Source: Epiperipatus broadwayi
Lineage: Eukaryota; Onychophora; Udeonychophora; Euonychophora; Peripatidae
Direction: 5' to 3'
Length of the DNA: 64,000 nucleotides
Assembly: GCA_028023455.1 (NCBI GenBank)
Contig: JAQFVV010000013.1
Span: forward strand, 11,134,579-11,198,578
This document shows, piece by piece, positions 23,089-36,270 of the stretch. Positions within the stretch are counted from its first letter, which is position 1. Each line of letters begins with the position of its first letter. Under the pieces are notes generated by a model. The model did no database searches. It was not told where the DNA came from and saw nothing but the letters and a program-made list of their open reading frames with translations. Position numbers and translations under genes: made by a program.

Positions 23089-24825
23089 GGCACATTAAAG
23101 ATCACAAGATCAGACTGATATGGCTTCATTGGTTGGAAAAAAAAAAAGTACATTCATGTGTCAAAATAATTTAGAAATTAAAAGTAATTAAGTGTAAGTT
23201 TGATAATTTAGAAATTGAAAGTAACTAAGAGTAAATTTTATAATTGTACAATTTTTTTTTTGTAAATTTAAAATAAATAGACAAATAAAAAACATTTTTC
23301 CCGATTATCTGCCATTATTAATGGCGACCTGGATAATAACTTAAAATGTACTCTATATTACGAATTTTTATAACAAAAAAAAAAAAGAAATAAAAAAAAA
23401 TGTACTTGTGTTAAAAATTATCTTATCTTTACAATATTTCCGACGGTATTTAACTCAATTATTCATGTTAAAAATATATAAAACAAACAATTTGAAAATG
23501 TGTCTCATTTTTTGACTGAAAATTAGAAAAGTCAGCGTGTAGTGCTGTAATGGGTGGGTGGGAGGGCTTTTTTGTTTTTGATGTGCCGAAGGTACGGCCA
23601 ATATTATGCTCAATTATAAAATACAAAACAACCAACAACACCAGACATTGTATTACTCTCATAGCTGTAATTTTTATAATTGCAGATTAATTTTAAAAAA
23701 AAAATTTCTGCATAATATAATTCAGAAATTAAAAATAAAATTAACAATTGTACTTTTTATAATTGCAGAAGAATTTACAAAATAATATACATCAAATTGA
23801 CATTATTTATTAGAAACAAAAATGAAAATTACTTACAAATAGCGTCCACTGTGTTGGACTAATAGCAAAATCACAAAAGAGAGACAAAGAACAAAATTTA
23901 CCAAAGCTCTCTCTGATTTTTAAATCTTGCGGGTCAAACAAATCCAAAAATTGGATTAATCCTGTCAGTGTCTTAGTTTACATGACAACATTGTCATGTT
24001 ATCATCGAAGCTGTTTGTTGGAAGGAAAATCGGTAAGTATAAAACGTCATCGGTTGAATAATACTATAGTACCCTCCAAAATATGAAATTATATATATAA
24101 ATATTCAAATTAATTCAAAATAATTGACAAAGAATGCTGATAGTTACACAGTAAAACAATTAGCTTATATTTTACAGTATACTTATTACAATGTTACAGT
24201 ATTGCATCCTTGTATGAATAAATGACACTAATTAAATTCCTAACCAATATTATTCTAATCAGATTAGTTTCTGGTTCACAGTCTTAATGAATGAGGAGTT
24301 TTGGATCTGTATCTAATGCATCTTGCCTACAGCAACAACTATTTATTTCTATTTTTACTGCCAACCTATAAGCTAAAATTCAAAACTAAATTAATGTTTT
24401 GAATCCATGGTAACTTGCTTGCAATGTCAGATAGATAGGATACCAGTTTAGTAACTATATATTTTGTTCTTTATAGTTTTATAATTTAAGACATATTTAT
24501 ATTTTGAGAAGATTGTTATAAAAAAAAATCACATGATCATCAGCTTATACAATGCTTCCCAGGACAAATTCTATTTGCTTTTAATTCAATTCTGCCACTT
24601 AGCTTCACTTACAATAAGTGGTAGAAATGGAGCAAAAAATAGTTTGCTTTTAAAAAGCATTGTGTAGATTTTCTCGAATTAATTAAGGCATGTTTTTTTA
24701 TTATTGTGCAAAATATACAATATATCCATGTCAAAGATGTTTAGGTTGATTAATGTAAGAGAAATTTGGGGCAAAATATTAAAATACCGAGAAATAATGA
24801 AATGTTAAATCAATTTCCAAAGAAA
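23089..24825. other. Non-coding A+T-rich DNA with short repeats
   Basis: A diverged tandem repeat of about 50 bp (AATTTAGAAATT…AAAGTAA) occurs at 23166-23245. A consensus splice donor CG/GTAAGTAT lies at 24028-24037 on the plus strand, following a less A+T-rich stretch (23850-24027), but no exon could be supported. Confidence 0.4.
23468..23662 (-). CDS. Small frame with signal-peptide-like start
   Basis: The minus-strand frame begins MRVIQCLVLLVVLYFII, which has the positive/hydrophobic layout of a signal peptide, followed by a basic, Pro-rich part (TSKTKKPSHPP). It could be the first exon of a small secreted protein, but there is no recognisable mature peptide. Long hydrophobic frames arise easily in T-rich DNA. 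Not recognised. Confidence 0.15.
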   Translation of the reverse strand: MRVIQCLVLLVVLYFIIEHNIGRTFGTSKTKKPSHPPITALHADFSNFQSKNETHFQIVCFIYF

Positions 24826-24892
24826 CAAGCCTTCAAAGGCTTTCAATTAATAAATAAGTCAAGCCTTCAAAGGCTTTAAATCAATAAATAAG
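24826..24892. repeat. 34-bp tandem repeat, two copies
   Basis: 24826-24858 and 24860-24892 both contain the palindrome AAGCCTTCAAAGGCTT followed by AATAAATAAG. Each copy could form a small hairpin. Confidence 0.8.
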
Positions 24893-26140
24893 GAAAACAT
24901 TAAAAACACACATTTATCTATCTTATTATATAAATCTTTTGAAATATACAAATCATTGCTTTATAATAATCTTGAACACTCGTTATACTAACAATGTTAT
25001 TTAAAAAATTAGTTAGCAAATGCTGGCAGTGACTAAGTATTTGATTTATGAATGTTACAATGCTCATTGCAAACTTGTGACTCAATAAATCTAAATTTTT
25101 ATCAGATCTTTTATCATATACATATATATATTAATTATTTAATCAAAAATTGCTTAGTTAATATTTTACTTTTATTTATCTTACTGTATATATATATATA
25201 TGATTTTACAGCTCAATACACCACCCCCCGCCCCAATCCAAATATCTAAAGTTCAAATAATTTAAGAGTGGAGAAATATGTTTAATCACTACTACATAAT
25301 GACTATTTCTCTGTCAGTATTAGATAATAAAATTTTCTTTCCCTTGAGTAATAAATTACATTTAGCCTTAAGAACTGAATTTGAATCTAATTAAACCTAT
25401 CATTTATTTTCGAAAAATTAGAATGAACTTTAGTTAGGCTATTCATTTTAATTTCAAATAAAGAAAAAAAAATACCTCTTGCAAATTTTAAAATTCTTTT
25501 ACATAACTATGTAAGTCTTTCTGTGTAAATATATATAATATTTAAAATTCCTTGATTAAAATGAAAGAATCATATTGCGTAATATTCATGCTATGAGATT
25601 GTGTATCTAGAAAAAAAAACATTCCTTATCTTTTTGTTAGTGCATTGAACACTTTCATCTTCTCAAAAAGCATGTAATAAAGTTTAAATTTAGAAATTAA
25701 TTTTAATCTTTTTTAAAAAAGATATATCTATCTACGCATTAGTAAGAATGTTAATAATAGGATAAATCCATATAAATCATTATTTTGTTTCTGGAATTTA
25801 CTTTTGCCATTTTGGTATTTCCAACTGATATCTTTTGATAGCATATACTCACACTCTGTCATTATAGAAATGTGCCTAATTCACTTTATTAAGCCATCAC
25901 AAAGTTTGTAAACATAGTATTTTAACTGAAATTATATGATTTACTATTTTCATAATCTAATATTAATTAATTATGCTTAGAAAAATTCGATCTTTAAACT
26001 TTTCAAATACATTCAATTGTTAGTAATAGTCAGTAGAAATTTCATATATTTTATCTAGATAATCCTCCTGATTTCTCCACTTTTTTTAATGCCCTTAAAA
26101 ACTAAAGACATCAAGGTGGACCCTCAAGGATAATATATAA
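24893..26140. other. A+T-rich non-coding DNA
   Basis: Nothing recognisable beyond short TA runs at about 25120 and 25190. Confidence 0.6.
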
Positions 26141-26150
26141 TATTTCTAAT

Positions 26151-26240
26151 GACTAAATAGCCTAGTTGGTTAGAGTATCACATTAAATTTAATATTCGTT
26201 ACTCTTAACATCCCTATTCAATTCTTATACTAGTATAGTC
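26151..26240 (+). mobile_element. Decayed tRNA-derived SINE head or tRNA pseudogene
   Basis: TAGCCTAGTTGG (26158-26169) is a perfect pol III A-box with the following GTTAGAG of a tRNA D-arm. Forty-five bases later, CTATTCAATTCTT (26213-26225) has the B-box layout with G-to-A type changes. Spacing is that of a tRNA, but the acceptor arms do not pair, so it is a relic; the following 60 bases may be SINE body. Confidence 0.5.
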
Positions 26241-27735
26241 ACTGTTCAGGCCAACAAAAAACGAGGATATACCACTCAAAATGTTGTGTTATAGACTAAC
26301 CTGTGTACTAATAGTTGAATATATATGAATAAAGTTAAATAAAATTTGAATTTTTCTAAAAACATTTAACAATTAATACTAGATCATAAAAATAAATGTA
26401 CTATTTATTTTTACATAATTATTATATTCCCATTGATTCATTTTCGTTGTATTGTAAACTTTCATAAATTATTAAAATTAAAATATGACCACTAAAATAT
26501 TTTGATTACATGTTTGTATTTTATTATAATTAAAAGTAATTATCCATTTCTTTTTCTTTTTCAGTTTCTTCAATAGTGTTATGCATTTGTTCAGCTATAT
26601 ATATATATATTTCATTTTAACTGAATTTAGAAAGACCTACTTTTTGAGTTAACATATTTAACACAAGTAACAATGTTACAGCTGTAAAATAAAAAGGACA
26701 CAAATGCACATGATAATCTCTACTTAACATGTTAAATTTCCTCAAACAATATTTTCTATAATCTGTACAATACTTTATATGCCTATTCTGCAATCCTCAA
26801 AAGAGTGTAATGGTTCCATGATCATTATGATTTTAAATCATGTGTAATAACACTGTCCAATATAATGAGTAGTATCCAAGAGAATAACTTTCCAATTTCC
26901 TTCAATGACAAGTATTTCTATAGTGTTAGGACTTCTCATTACATGTCTAATATAATCCAAAATGTGCCATTCTTTATTTCATTATCAAAGAAACCTCTGA
27001 ATAAGTTTTAGAGTAGATGTGTTGACTGCATCCACATTCAAAATATTTATTTTTAATAGATAACATTATTGATAGGAGTCAGAATACAAGAATTCATAAT
27101 ATTTGAGAACTTGATCATAGATTAGTATATTTCAAGATTAAAATAATTGCATTAAGAATAGGTCTTACTCCAATAATATACACAAGAAAATTGATATTTG
27201 TTCTTTAAAAAAATTTACTATATATATTAAATTTCAACAGATATTAAACAATAAAATTGCTAATTTGAATATTCAGGATTGACATATTATTAAGACATGA
27301 AATTAATGATTGTGTTATAGTTATAATTAGATCTATTTTTGGTTTTTGGTCAATTAAAAAGAAGAATCATAATTAATTTTCGACAATGATCTTATTAGTA
27401 GTAATTTGATTAAAAGAAAATGTGACATTTTTTTCTTGACAGAAAGGTAAATTAAATGTAGCAATTCATAATGAATATAGAAATCTGAAGTCAAAAGTTT
27501 AATGACTAACAGGAAGACTTAAAATGCTTGTCAATTAAAGCTGCAGAGAAAATACTTACATTCATTGATCATGGTCACTTTAGATCTTTTTTATACAATG
27601 AAAGCAACACATGGACCTGAAAAATAGAATTACAATCCTTTTTAAATCTAGCAATGACAATCTCTTATATGACGATGATATTGATGCCATTTAATAATAT
27701 ATCCATTAACTATTCATTTAGGTTTTGGGCAAAGG
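26241..27735. other. A+T-rich non-coding DNA
   Basis: No gene, RNA or classified repeat was recognised. Confidence 0.55.
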
Positions 27736-27739
27736 TATC

Positions 27740-28980
27740 CAGCTTATGGAAATCATCTTTAAATGAAAAAGTTGCAGACAATGATAAAATACCTATAGAA
27801 GTTTTAAAATATGGTAAAACATGTTAGCTTAAAAAATATTGGAATTTTTAGGAATCTAGTAACTTATGGAAGAAGTGATTCATGATGATTAAGGATACTT
27901 CTGTCATAAAATATCATTATTATCCATTACTGCCAAGATATATTCAAGGATTTTGTCAAAATGAGTGCTTCCAGTCATAAAAAATTGTTACCAGAGACTA
28001 ATATGATTTTGGAAAATCAAAAAGTATTAAATATATAGTTTTTGTTTTCTAGTAAATCAAAGAATTATTTGTATATTTCCTTAATTGATTGGGTTAAAGG
28101 ATTTGCCTTAATCAATTGAACAAATCTATATCACAATTTGAAATTAAGTTTTCCACACAACTGGATAAAAAGCAGTGTCACTATTAACACTACAAATGGA
28201 AAATCTGAGATATTTGACATGGAAACTGATGTTAAACAAAGATATGTATTAGTTCCAATTTTATTTTGGATTTCTATATGGTCATGATTTTTGGAAGGTA
28301 GAATTCTCAATATGAATCAATTAAAATCAAAAATTAGAACTTCAACTTCTTTAATTTTGGATTTTTAGTATGCTGATGATTTGTTATGGGAAAAAATTCT
28401 TCAGCAATTTTTAGATTGGAAGGTTATAAACTTGAGAATATACATCCATTTAAATATAATGATAGTTTTGTAAGTAGACACAAAGATCTTGAAGTGCAGC
28501 AGAAATTCTAATGTGATGTTGCAGCTTTTAAAAGATATTTCATTCAAAGAAAAATGATTATTGCATCTAAATTATCTAAATATAAAGTTGTTATTTTGGT
28601 TAAATTATCATATGGAAATAAAACTTGGACAATCTATCGATGCAAATAAAGGCATTAGAAAAGTTTTATTTAAGAATGTTCTTTTAAAAATTTAAAAATA
28701 CAGTAACATGATCATAAAAGTAATCAAAATATTTCATTGGATTGGATGTATATAACAAATAAACAATAGTTGACTTTTTAAAAGGCTGTATTTGTGGCAA
28801 ATCTGAGTTATAAGGACTATCTGAAAAACATTTCAAAAAAATGCAATGTTGATTGTTTCCATGGGGAAGAAGGCAAAGAACAGAATACATTGGAAGACTA
28901 CAATTAGACAAAGTGTTGAAATATTTCAGAAAGTTTCTGCAAAGGTTAAAAAAACAGCAACCCAGAATTTCCCAGTGTGT
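27740..28980 (+). pseudogene. Heavily decayed reverse transcriptase, second non-LTR family
   Basis: Reading across all three plus frames gives fragments in reverse-transcriptase order: DNDKIPIEVLKYG (27780), a stretch around 28085 resembling the palm FIDWVKGF, METDVKQRYVLVPILF (28220, compare GVRQGCVLAPTLF in non-LTR elements), YADDLLWE (28372-28395, catalytic YADD retained), and SYGNKTWTIYR (28610) followed by a region like the C-terminal part of these elements. Stops and frameshifts interrupt every segment. It differs from the RTE-like copies in the window: its palm and C-terminal motifs do not match them. Clade is uncertain. The plus frame at 28846-29067 is probably its C-terminal debris. 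Confidence 0.55.
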
Positions 28981-29803
28981 TCTATATATAAAAACAAATT
29001 AGTTTATACAGCCAACATAGAATCATCTCTAAATAGTTTTTGTTTATTTTTTGCTGCTGGAAATTAATGCTTCATATTCTCCATCTGATTTTTTGAGTGC
29101 CCATACTTTCAGAAAGTATAAGTGGTAGTAACAAATAATAAAAAAAAGACAACTGACTAATTTTAATTTGATGGCTATTGATATATTTCTCTTTCCATAT
29201 TTTAGATAATTTTGTCATTGCAATTCTTGCCATTGCACTTCTTTTAATTAGAGTACAATATATAGATCTTTTGTTTACCAAAACAAGATGGAAAATATTT
29301 GATTGCATTTGATTTAAGACTTATGAAAATGCAAAGGCATGCAACATTGCTAATGATCAAGTGCCTCCATTAGAATCATAGTACCATTTACAAAAAATAT
29401 TTTTAAAAGTTAGAGATGCTTTTTTAGCTAATTATGTAAACACATAACTTCAGTAATAGCTCTATACACTTCCAAAGAAGCATCTCTTTCACTTTAGAGG
29501 CTACTGATTGAAACAAATTCCTCTATAAAAATCAGTAGCATTAAATTTATCACTGTAATACAGTGCTATGAAATTTATTAATCAATGAGACATAACTCTT
29601 TTTATATGATTTATATTATTATAGGCAAACTAAAAAGCAAAAGATGTAAACACAAGATCAAAATCTGAAAAAAAAAAAGATCATTTCTATGACTAAGTAT
29701 ACAAAGTAATATCATGAAATTAAGCTATGAGAGTTAAGTTCTGATGATTCTTCATTTTCATCCTAAACTGGCTGTAAAAATACCACAGTTATTATATGTA
29801 TAC
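28981..29803. other. Unassigned A+T-rich DNA
   Basis: May include the 3' end of the decayed retrotransposon. The minus frame at 29072-29308 has no recognisable motif. Short inverted segments near 29400-29490 (AGAGATGCTTTTTTAGC and a related complement) form a weak hairpin. Confidence 0.35.
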
Positions 29804-31159
29804 TGTAACGTTTTTCACATTTTGATAGGTCTTCAATTATGCACTAGGGTGTGTGAGTTAATCAAGCTATAAAGGACAAAAATATTTCACTCATATTTCT
29901 AAAAAACATACTAATATTTCCTGATTAACTCGACCTAAGAATTATTATGATTTCGATTGCTGGCAGAATCAGTTTTTAATTTATAAAAGAGGGCGCCAAA
30001 ATTGTTAAACTCGCCGATTCTGTGTCAAGCGTATCGTAACTTATAAAGTAATAATTACAAAATCTGGATTAATATTTCCTGTCAATTTATTCTAAAAAAA
30101 ATCTTCCTGGACTCAATTAAGAAATATGAATATTGGCAAGGTAATTTATACACTAAAACTAAATAAAAATCTAACACTCAAAATTAACAATGTAACTAAA
30201 AAAAATTAGGCACATACAATGGAAGTTTTTTTTATATTAGTAGTAAAGGTTTATTGTAACACATTAAGCATTTAAACACATAATAATAAAATTATAATAT
30301 TGGAAAAAAACACACTCATACTCAAATAATTATTTTAACCATTTGAATTCAAATATCACACTTTGAAGTAATAGGTAATTAATGTCTTCTTTTTGTCCAC
30401 AGTAACAATTTATTACTAAAACTTCAGTTTGCAAATCTTTTATCGAGATAGAAATTATGGCCATTAACTTACCAGTAAGTTTCAAGTGTTAACATAGGCG
30501 AGTGATCTCCTTAGTAGTTGATTCCTTTTGATGAATAGCCTGCAGTACTGTTTTTATGGTTTCATTTCTTACATATCTCTGATACTGATTGAGGCAAGGT
30601 TAGATAAAGGTTTAGGTGACTTTTTTCCGAGAGAGGGTGTCAGTGAACGATCTGCTTCTACTCGCACATGTGGAATAGGTTCACTTTAGATCTAAGTGGC
30701 AACATTTTATTCTTAATTTTTAAAAAAATGCTGCACATGAGAACTTGACAAAACCGGACCAAACTTGTCTGCTCCTTTTATAGTCCAGATCATTTTTGAG
30801 AAGTCGCATATTTTCTTTATCCTTTGTTTTATTATTCTAATCTTCCACATTATTTCTTTTTTTTTTTCAGTTACAAAGTTTTTTTTTTTTTTATGGATTA
30901 TTTTTGCCATCTTTAATTAGCTTTGGAAACTGATTGTAATCGGTGTGTGGAATGTCTTTTCACTATCTGAATTAATTAATCTGTATGCATTTTCCAATAT
31001 CAACATTATTTTGATTAAATTACATAGATAAATAAGAAAAACAAAAATTAATTTTTATTTTCCTTTTTATTTTTTAAAAAAAATTATACTACTTAAAAAC
31101 AAAATTAAATATCATCTTCTAGGTTACTATCTTTGAAGTTTTTTTTTTTAAATATTACA
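29804..31159 (-). repeat. LTR-like 1.36-kb direct repeat, 3' copy
   Basis: Collinear with 36291-37650 over its whole length at high identity. It begins TGTAAC and ends ATTACA. On the minus strand it carries ACTATAAAAGGAG (TATA box, about 30774-30786) and an AATAAA about 70 bases downstream (near 30707), the U3-R order of an LTR promoter and polyadenylation signal. Similarity continues for about 15 bases past the ATTACA end (AATGCC plus TA run), so the true outer boundary is uncertain. Confidence 0.6.
30774..30786 (-). promoter_or_regulatory. TATA box of LTR-like repeat
   Basis: GACTATAAAAGGAG on the minus strand; the sister repeat keeps the same box near 37252-37265. Transcription would run leftward. 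Confidence 0.5.
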
Positions 31160-31735
31160 CAATGCCGAATATATATTTGTACCATATATAAATAAATGGA
31201 ACAATATCACTGGGGCCAGGAAACAAGAATAAAATGGGTTTGAAATAATTTTATTCTTAATAAGTTTTAAGTCCCATTTTATTATATAAAAAAATATATT
31301 ATTTTAAAAAATGTATTAGCATTAATTGATATATTTGTTTTTGTAGACTTATACACAAGTAGCGTGCAACTTTAAATCTTGTGTTTTTAGGGTCTAACAC
31401 GATGGGAATGAGAAACATTTCCACATTCACCTGTGTCCTTTCCTCTCAAGTGTAATACTAACAATAAGAAGCCCAAATCATAAGGACATACAGGCACTGC
31501 TCATCCTTTTGAGTCTTACAGGCTCTTGGCAACTTGGTCCGCCCTCCCATTTCTCGGGAACCCTGCTACAAATAGACTGATGGGCATTTACAGACGATCT
31601 TATGTTACATACTGGCATTATAAGGACACAAAGCTATGTTTTTGCCCTCTTGAGTATCCACCTACCTGATGACTATTTGTGATTTAAAGCTTATATCAGC
31701 CGTGATAATTTTCTCTTCCGTACACATATGAATAA
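31160..31735. other. Internal region of LTR structure, unassigned
   Basis: Less A+T-rich than average (31370-31700). It follows gag in the minus-strand direction, where protease and pol should be, but no DTG protease, reverse transcriptase or integrase motif was found. Confidence 0.4.
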
Positions 31736-32987
31736 ATTTCTTTTTTATATTTTAGTTACAAGTCCTATTTTTTTCTTTCTCCAGAGGCATATCCGAGATC
31801 TTCAGGATGTAATCCGGCCCAATTCATCTTTTAGTGCTATCTATCTGCATAACTGGATGATGGCCAAGATGATACAGGTCGAACTCCCTCCCTGTGTTGC
31901 TCACACCAGTCTTTCCACTTTACATCAAGATCTTCCCCCTTGTATTTATTTTTACTTCTAAACTTTTCACCCAGAGATGGAGATCTTGCACGAATTTCCT
32001 TCCCTTTAGTTTTAGCTAGAAACCCCTTATCCTTTCTTTGATTTCCAGGAGTATCAGTAAACACCAGTGTTCAATTGTAATTGACCCTTTTGGTTCAGTG
32101 TTTTGTTAACATATTTCGGGCTCAACTCTTCCTCTTCAGCCTTGTTACTCTCAAAAGCATCAAGTAATTCCATCATTCATTACCATCTCACATCCAGTGC
32201 TTATCAACAAATGCCCTATGGGATCAGAAAAATTTTTCTGCGTAATCTTTATAATCTGTTTCTCTGTCAACCTGCACTCTGTCAGTGCTCATAGTTGCAC
32301 TACTTGTTTCCAAAAAATGGCACACAACACCCTTCTGTTTTACATTTCTCTTGCGCTACATTATTCTTAAATTTTCTCTTGGTGGTCCTCATTCCAATAA
32401 CATTTAATTAATGTTTGTCCATACTGAGTGAAGTTATTTGATTTTTTTAAACAAAGACTCCCACCAAACTTGTGCCATCCATTGTAAGTGATTGATTGCC
32501 AGTGTTAACTTAATGTCTTCCGACAGGGTTTATCTCAAAATACCTCTCAAGGCTATTTAAGTGTTCCATTGGTGATTCTCCATCCTGCCCATAGAAGATT
32601 TTTAATTAAAAAAAAAAAATTATCGCATTCAGCACATTTTCTCTATTTTCTAAAAGTTTTATCTACTGACTCTCCTGCTTATCTGATCTTAATTCTATCA
32701 ATTCTTTACTCCATGTCCCTCGCACTATTTTGTCATCTACTACCTTTATTAACTCTTCCTTCATTTCTTCCATCTTTACCCTTATATCTCCTTTTACTTC
32801 TCTAACCATCTCCACCATTTCTTTCTTTATTTCTTTCTTGAACTCTCTTATTTCTTTCTTTATATCCTCTTTGAATTCAGTTATTAATTCATATAACAGT
32901 TTTTTTTACTAAGGATTCCATGCTGTCTTTCAATTCTTTTTCACCATCTGCCATATTTTGCATATCTTTACCACTTCTCAATTTCAT
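31736..32987 (-). pseudogene. Retrotransposon gag-like polyprotein, broken
   Basis: The minus-strand start at 32987 gives MKLRSGKDMQNMADGEKEL, followed by a charged coiled-coil (EFKKEIKKEMVEMVREVKGD, about 32880-32740). Further on, in shifted frames, are MGRMENHQW, IKLTLAINHLQWMAQVWWES (about 32520-32460), NNFTQYGQTLIKCYWNE, and TECRLTEKQII…NFSDPIGHLL, which follow the order of Ty3/gypsy-type capsid domains from arthropods. The C-terminal part (31837-32064) is an open basic stretch (KTKGKEIRARSP…WCEQHREGVRP). No CCHC knuckle was seen. At least four stops or frameshifts break it (near 32897, 32660, 32600, 32360). Confidence 0.6.
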
Positions 32988-32989
32988 AT

Positions 32990-35459
32990 TGTAATGGTCA
33001 GATTTGTACATTCACATAACAAAATCCAGAGTCCTGGCAAATTATACCAAGGTTGATCTAGAGGAGGGTTCGAGACCTCGAATCTGATCACATCTCAGCT
33101 CCTCCACCACACCACACTCAGAATTTCTTAGTTCACATGCTGGCAGTAACAAAAAGTGGAGCAAGAGACTCAGGGAATATTAATTAACTTAATAATACTT
33201 AAATAAACACACACACCTATAGCTGGCTAAATAATGCATATATTTATAAGTAACACTAATATTAAGCAAGCTAAGATTTGGAATGGATTACGAATGAAAC
33301 TCAACACAGTATTATAATTTAATATATTTTAATTAATAAATATAAATTAAATAAACAAATGTGCATTAAAGGATACCAGAAGGTGTAAACAATGACCAGC
33401 GATTAACAGAATCTTATCTGATGCACTATATTTAAGAGTTGGTTACAATTTTAATAATCTATGGTCTCTAATTATGCCTTAATTTCACTATGCCCGACCT
33501 ATTAGGCTTGCAATGGTTAAGTCAGTGCAAGAATGATGATTTATCATCATAATATTTAATAAGAGTCATTTAATAACATAACAAGCAGCAATAGGCTCTC
33601 TGTGCAAATTATATACATACAAATCAGATTACAAGTTCAGATCAATGCTGAAATATTACATTATGGAGGGATGAACTGGAGCTTTATAGTATAACTTCAG
33701 ATACTATGGTGTGTATATATATATTACTAGAGAGGTATGCATCTCGAATGGGTAGTTAATCAGGGGATTCAGTACCAAGTACTCAGTTCATGTGGACTTA
33801 CAACTCACTGTGAATAAAATACATAGATGCTTAGTTGGGGTGATCAGAGCAGCTTATACAACAATATGAACCCTCGTGTCCCAGTTCTAAAATAAGATAA
33901 TTGAGAGGCCTTTAAAATCTAAGCCCATTTATAAGAGAAAGCTATCCAAATTAAGATTAAGAGGGTAGCCTTATACCAAAGCCCATTATAATAAAATCAT
34001 ACAGCAAAGCATATATAAGCACATATACACTTCCTAAAGACACATTCACCATGCTAAATATAATAATTAATTAATAACTTTTAAAACTATGCAAAATTCT
34101 AGTTTCGTTCCGTGAAACTACCATACGCCAGTTCATAATTAGCATTCTTAAAACATGCGAAAAGGAAAACTTAACAGTAATCTAATTTCATTAGACAATG
34201 TGCACAGTTTATAATACAACTAAAGAGGATTAAAGCATATCTGGAACTTTAGCAATCGGTATAATATGCTTCATGACTCATTCTTGCATTTATTAACTAA
34301 TTATTTATTGACTTGCAAACCAAATGATAATAACAATAATAATAGTAAGCTAAACATCATAGCTTAATGAAAATATTTAGGTTTTCAGAACAAAGATTTG
34401 AATCTGTGCTAGAGCAAAATTACTTAATTCAGAAAGAGCATCTAATCATCTCCACCTCAAACTTTATTCATAAAATCAACCTCCGCTCTGAACTGGGCAT
34501 AGCATAAATTATAAAATAAATATATATAAAACAAATAACTAAGGCATGACTGCAGATTAGAAAGATAAAATAATAACTAAATAAATTATTATTAACAATC
34601 ACTTAGAGTTTTATAAAGAAATAAGCAAGTTTACAGGTATTAATTTTAGGATAATTTAAAATCATATCCTACAGATTAAATCAGTTTAATTAATATTTAA
34701 AACATTTCTTTTAGTTTTAAAAGTTAAATTATAATTTACAGATTGAATTTAACTTTTAGTTTATGAAAACAATATTATAATTTAAAAGTTCATGCATGAT
34801 TAATTTTAGCTAAGATTTATTTATAAAGTTCTTAGAGTTATTTTAAATAGGTTTGCGGAAATGGTTACCACATCTTCTCTGCTGAGGCTTCTGCACTGAT
34901 CACCATGCTCAGCTGGGCTGGTGTGATGTCTTCTGATACTTTCTGCTGGGCAGGCTATGGGCTTGAACTCCAGCTTGAGCAATGATCATTCTCCCAAAGG
35001 GAGAGGCAGTGATTGCTCTACTCAAAAGTTTTCATGGTAAAAATTTAATGAGTGAACCCTCTTAACCAAACTTAAGTTATTTATACTAGACAAATTGGTA
35101 ATTCAAGCGATCTGTTTACCAAAGTTTACAAAGTTTTCTTAGTAATTTAAAATGCATAAATAATGACAGCTTTGGCCATTTCTTTGGCTAAAACAATAAT
35201 GGTCAACAGGTCACTCCTTGTTTGCCTCCAAGTTTGATTAATTACTTGCAAATGGTTTTCTGAGAATTAAAATTTTTTATAACATAACTTTTTTTTAAGA
35301 GTTTAAGTTCATAAACATTTTAGTGTATATGTGTATGGCTACCACAGGAATTGAAATTTATATACAAATGCCTTTAAATAAAGAGTTTTTAACTAAAAAT
35401 AATGCAAAAGTTAAATTAATTTAAAAGAGTTGCAGTGCTATTAAATCTATTGTATTACA
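32990..35459 (-). repeat. Candidate long LTR immediately upstream of gag
   Basis: On the minus strand this 2.47-kb segment runs from TGTAAT (35459) to ATTACA (32990), ending two bases before the gag start codon. A pol III B-box-like GGTTCGAGACC lies near its inner end (33068-33078). It has no open frames, and two parts (33050-33180 and 34850-35030) are G+C-richer. No second copy is present in the window, so LTR identity is inference from ends and position. Confidence 0.3.
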
Positions 35460-36270
35460 GTTTCTTTCACATATATAAGTAGGTAATCATACACATATAA
35501 CAATATTCACACAACTTAATTTAAATTATACCATTTTACTAATTTCAAATTTAGAAATATGTATGCATTATATGGATACAAACATTAATGTAGCTGTTGA
35601 ATGTGCACACTTATACAAGTACATGCACATACATGTAAATATACACTATTTCATATAAAAATAAATTATTAGATGCTTATATATGTAGACTGGAATGGGT
35701 TTGAATTAGAAAAAAAGAAACTACTATGGAACATAGTAGATGAAACAGAATGATAAACAAATACCTTTTCAATATGTGGCCGTTTAACTTATTTTTGTTA
35801 TAATAAAACAAACTCTTAATTTTGTTAACTGTTACAATATAAATTCAACACCATATTTTGCTTTCCTAATAAATTCATTCAACCACACACCCCTCTCTTT
35901 TATCTCCTTATAATATTCCATCCATATCTGCCTTTACCTTCATTTTTATATTTCGATCAGTTTTTGCTTATATCTTTATCTAATTTATGCACTATTATTT
36001 TATTTCAATATAGTGTTTTACTTAAAATTTTACACCCTCACTCTACTCTTACGAAGGAAAAAAAAACTTTTGAACTGCATGCAATAACTTTTTATTATTA
36101 TTTTTTTTACATGTTAAACTTTTGTAAAAATGTTGAATCTTGTGCAATGATTATTGTCGTATTTATTTTCTGGCTATGGAAATTAAATTCCCTATTTTAT
36201 GCCATTGTTGTAATGGTTTTTTTTTTTTTATCCATTTCGACATATCTCAGGTTGTGGTTTTTTTTTTGAA
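35460..36270. other. Internal region of LTR structure, unassigned
   Basis: A+T-rich, with many poly-T/poly-A runs. The plus frame 35964-36269 is hydrophobic and low-complexity and is not considered real. Confidence 0.45.

Noticed and set aside
24028-24037. Perfect splice donor consensus CGGTAAGTAT
   Set aside because: No supportable exon upstream; such matches occur by chance.
24826-24892. Two spaced palindromic repeats that might suggest a CRISPR array
   Set aside because: Only two copies, no unique spacers, and the context is eukaryotic.
30713-30910. Lys-rich minus-strand frame
   Set aside because: Falls in the LTR-like repeat across poly-T runs; not conserved as an open frame in the other copy.
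32569-32912. Plus-strand Ser/Ile/Leu-rich open frames
   Set aside because: They are the antisense of the gag coiled-coil region on the minus strand.
35964-36269. 101-residue hydrophobic plus frame
   Set aside because: Phe/Leu-rich translation of poly-T-rich DNA with no motif.
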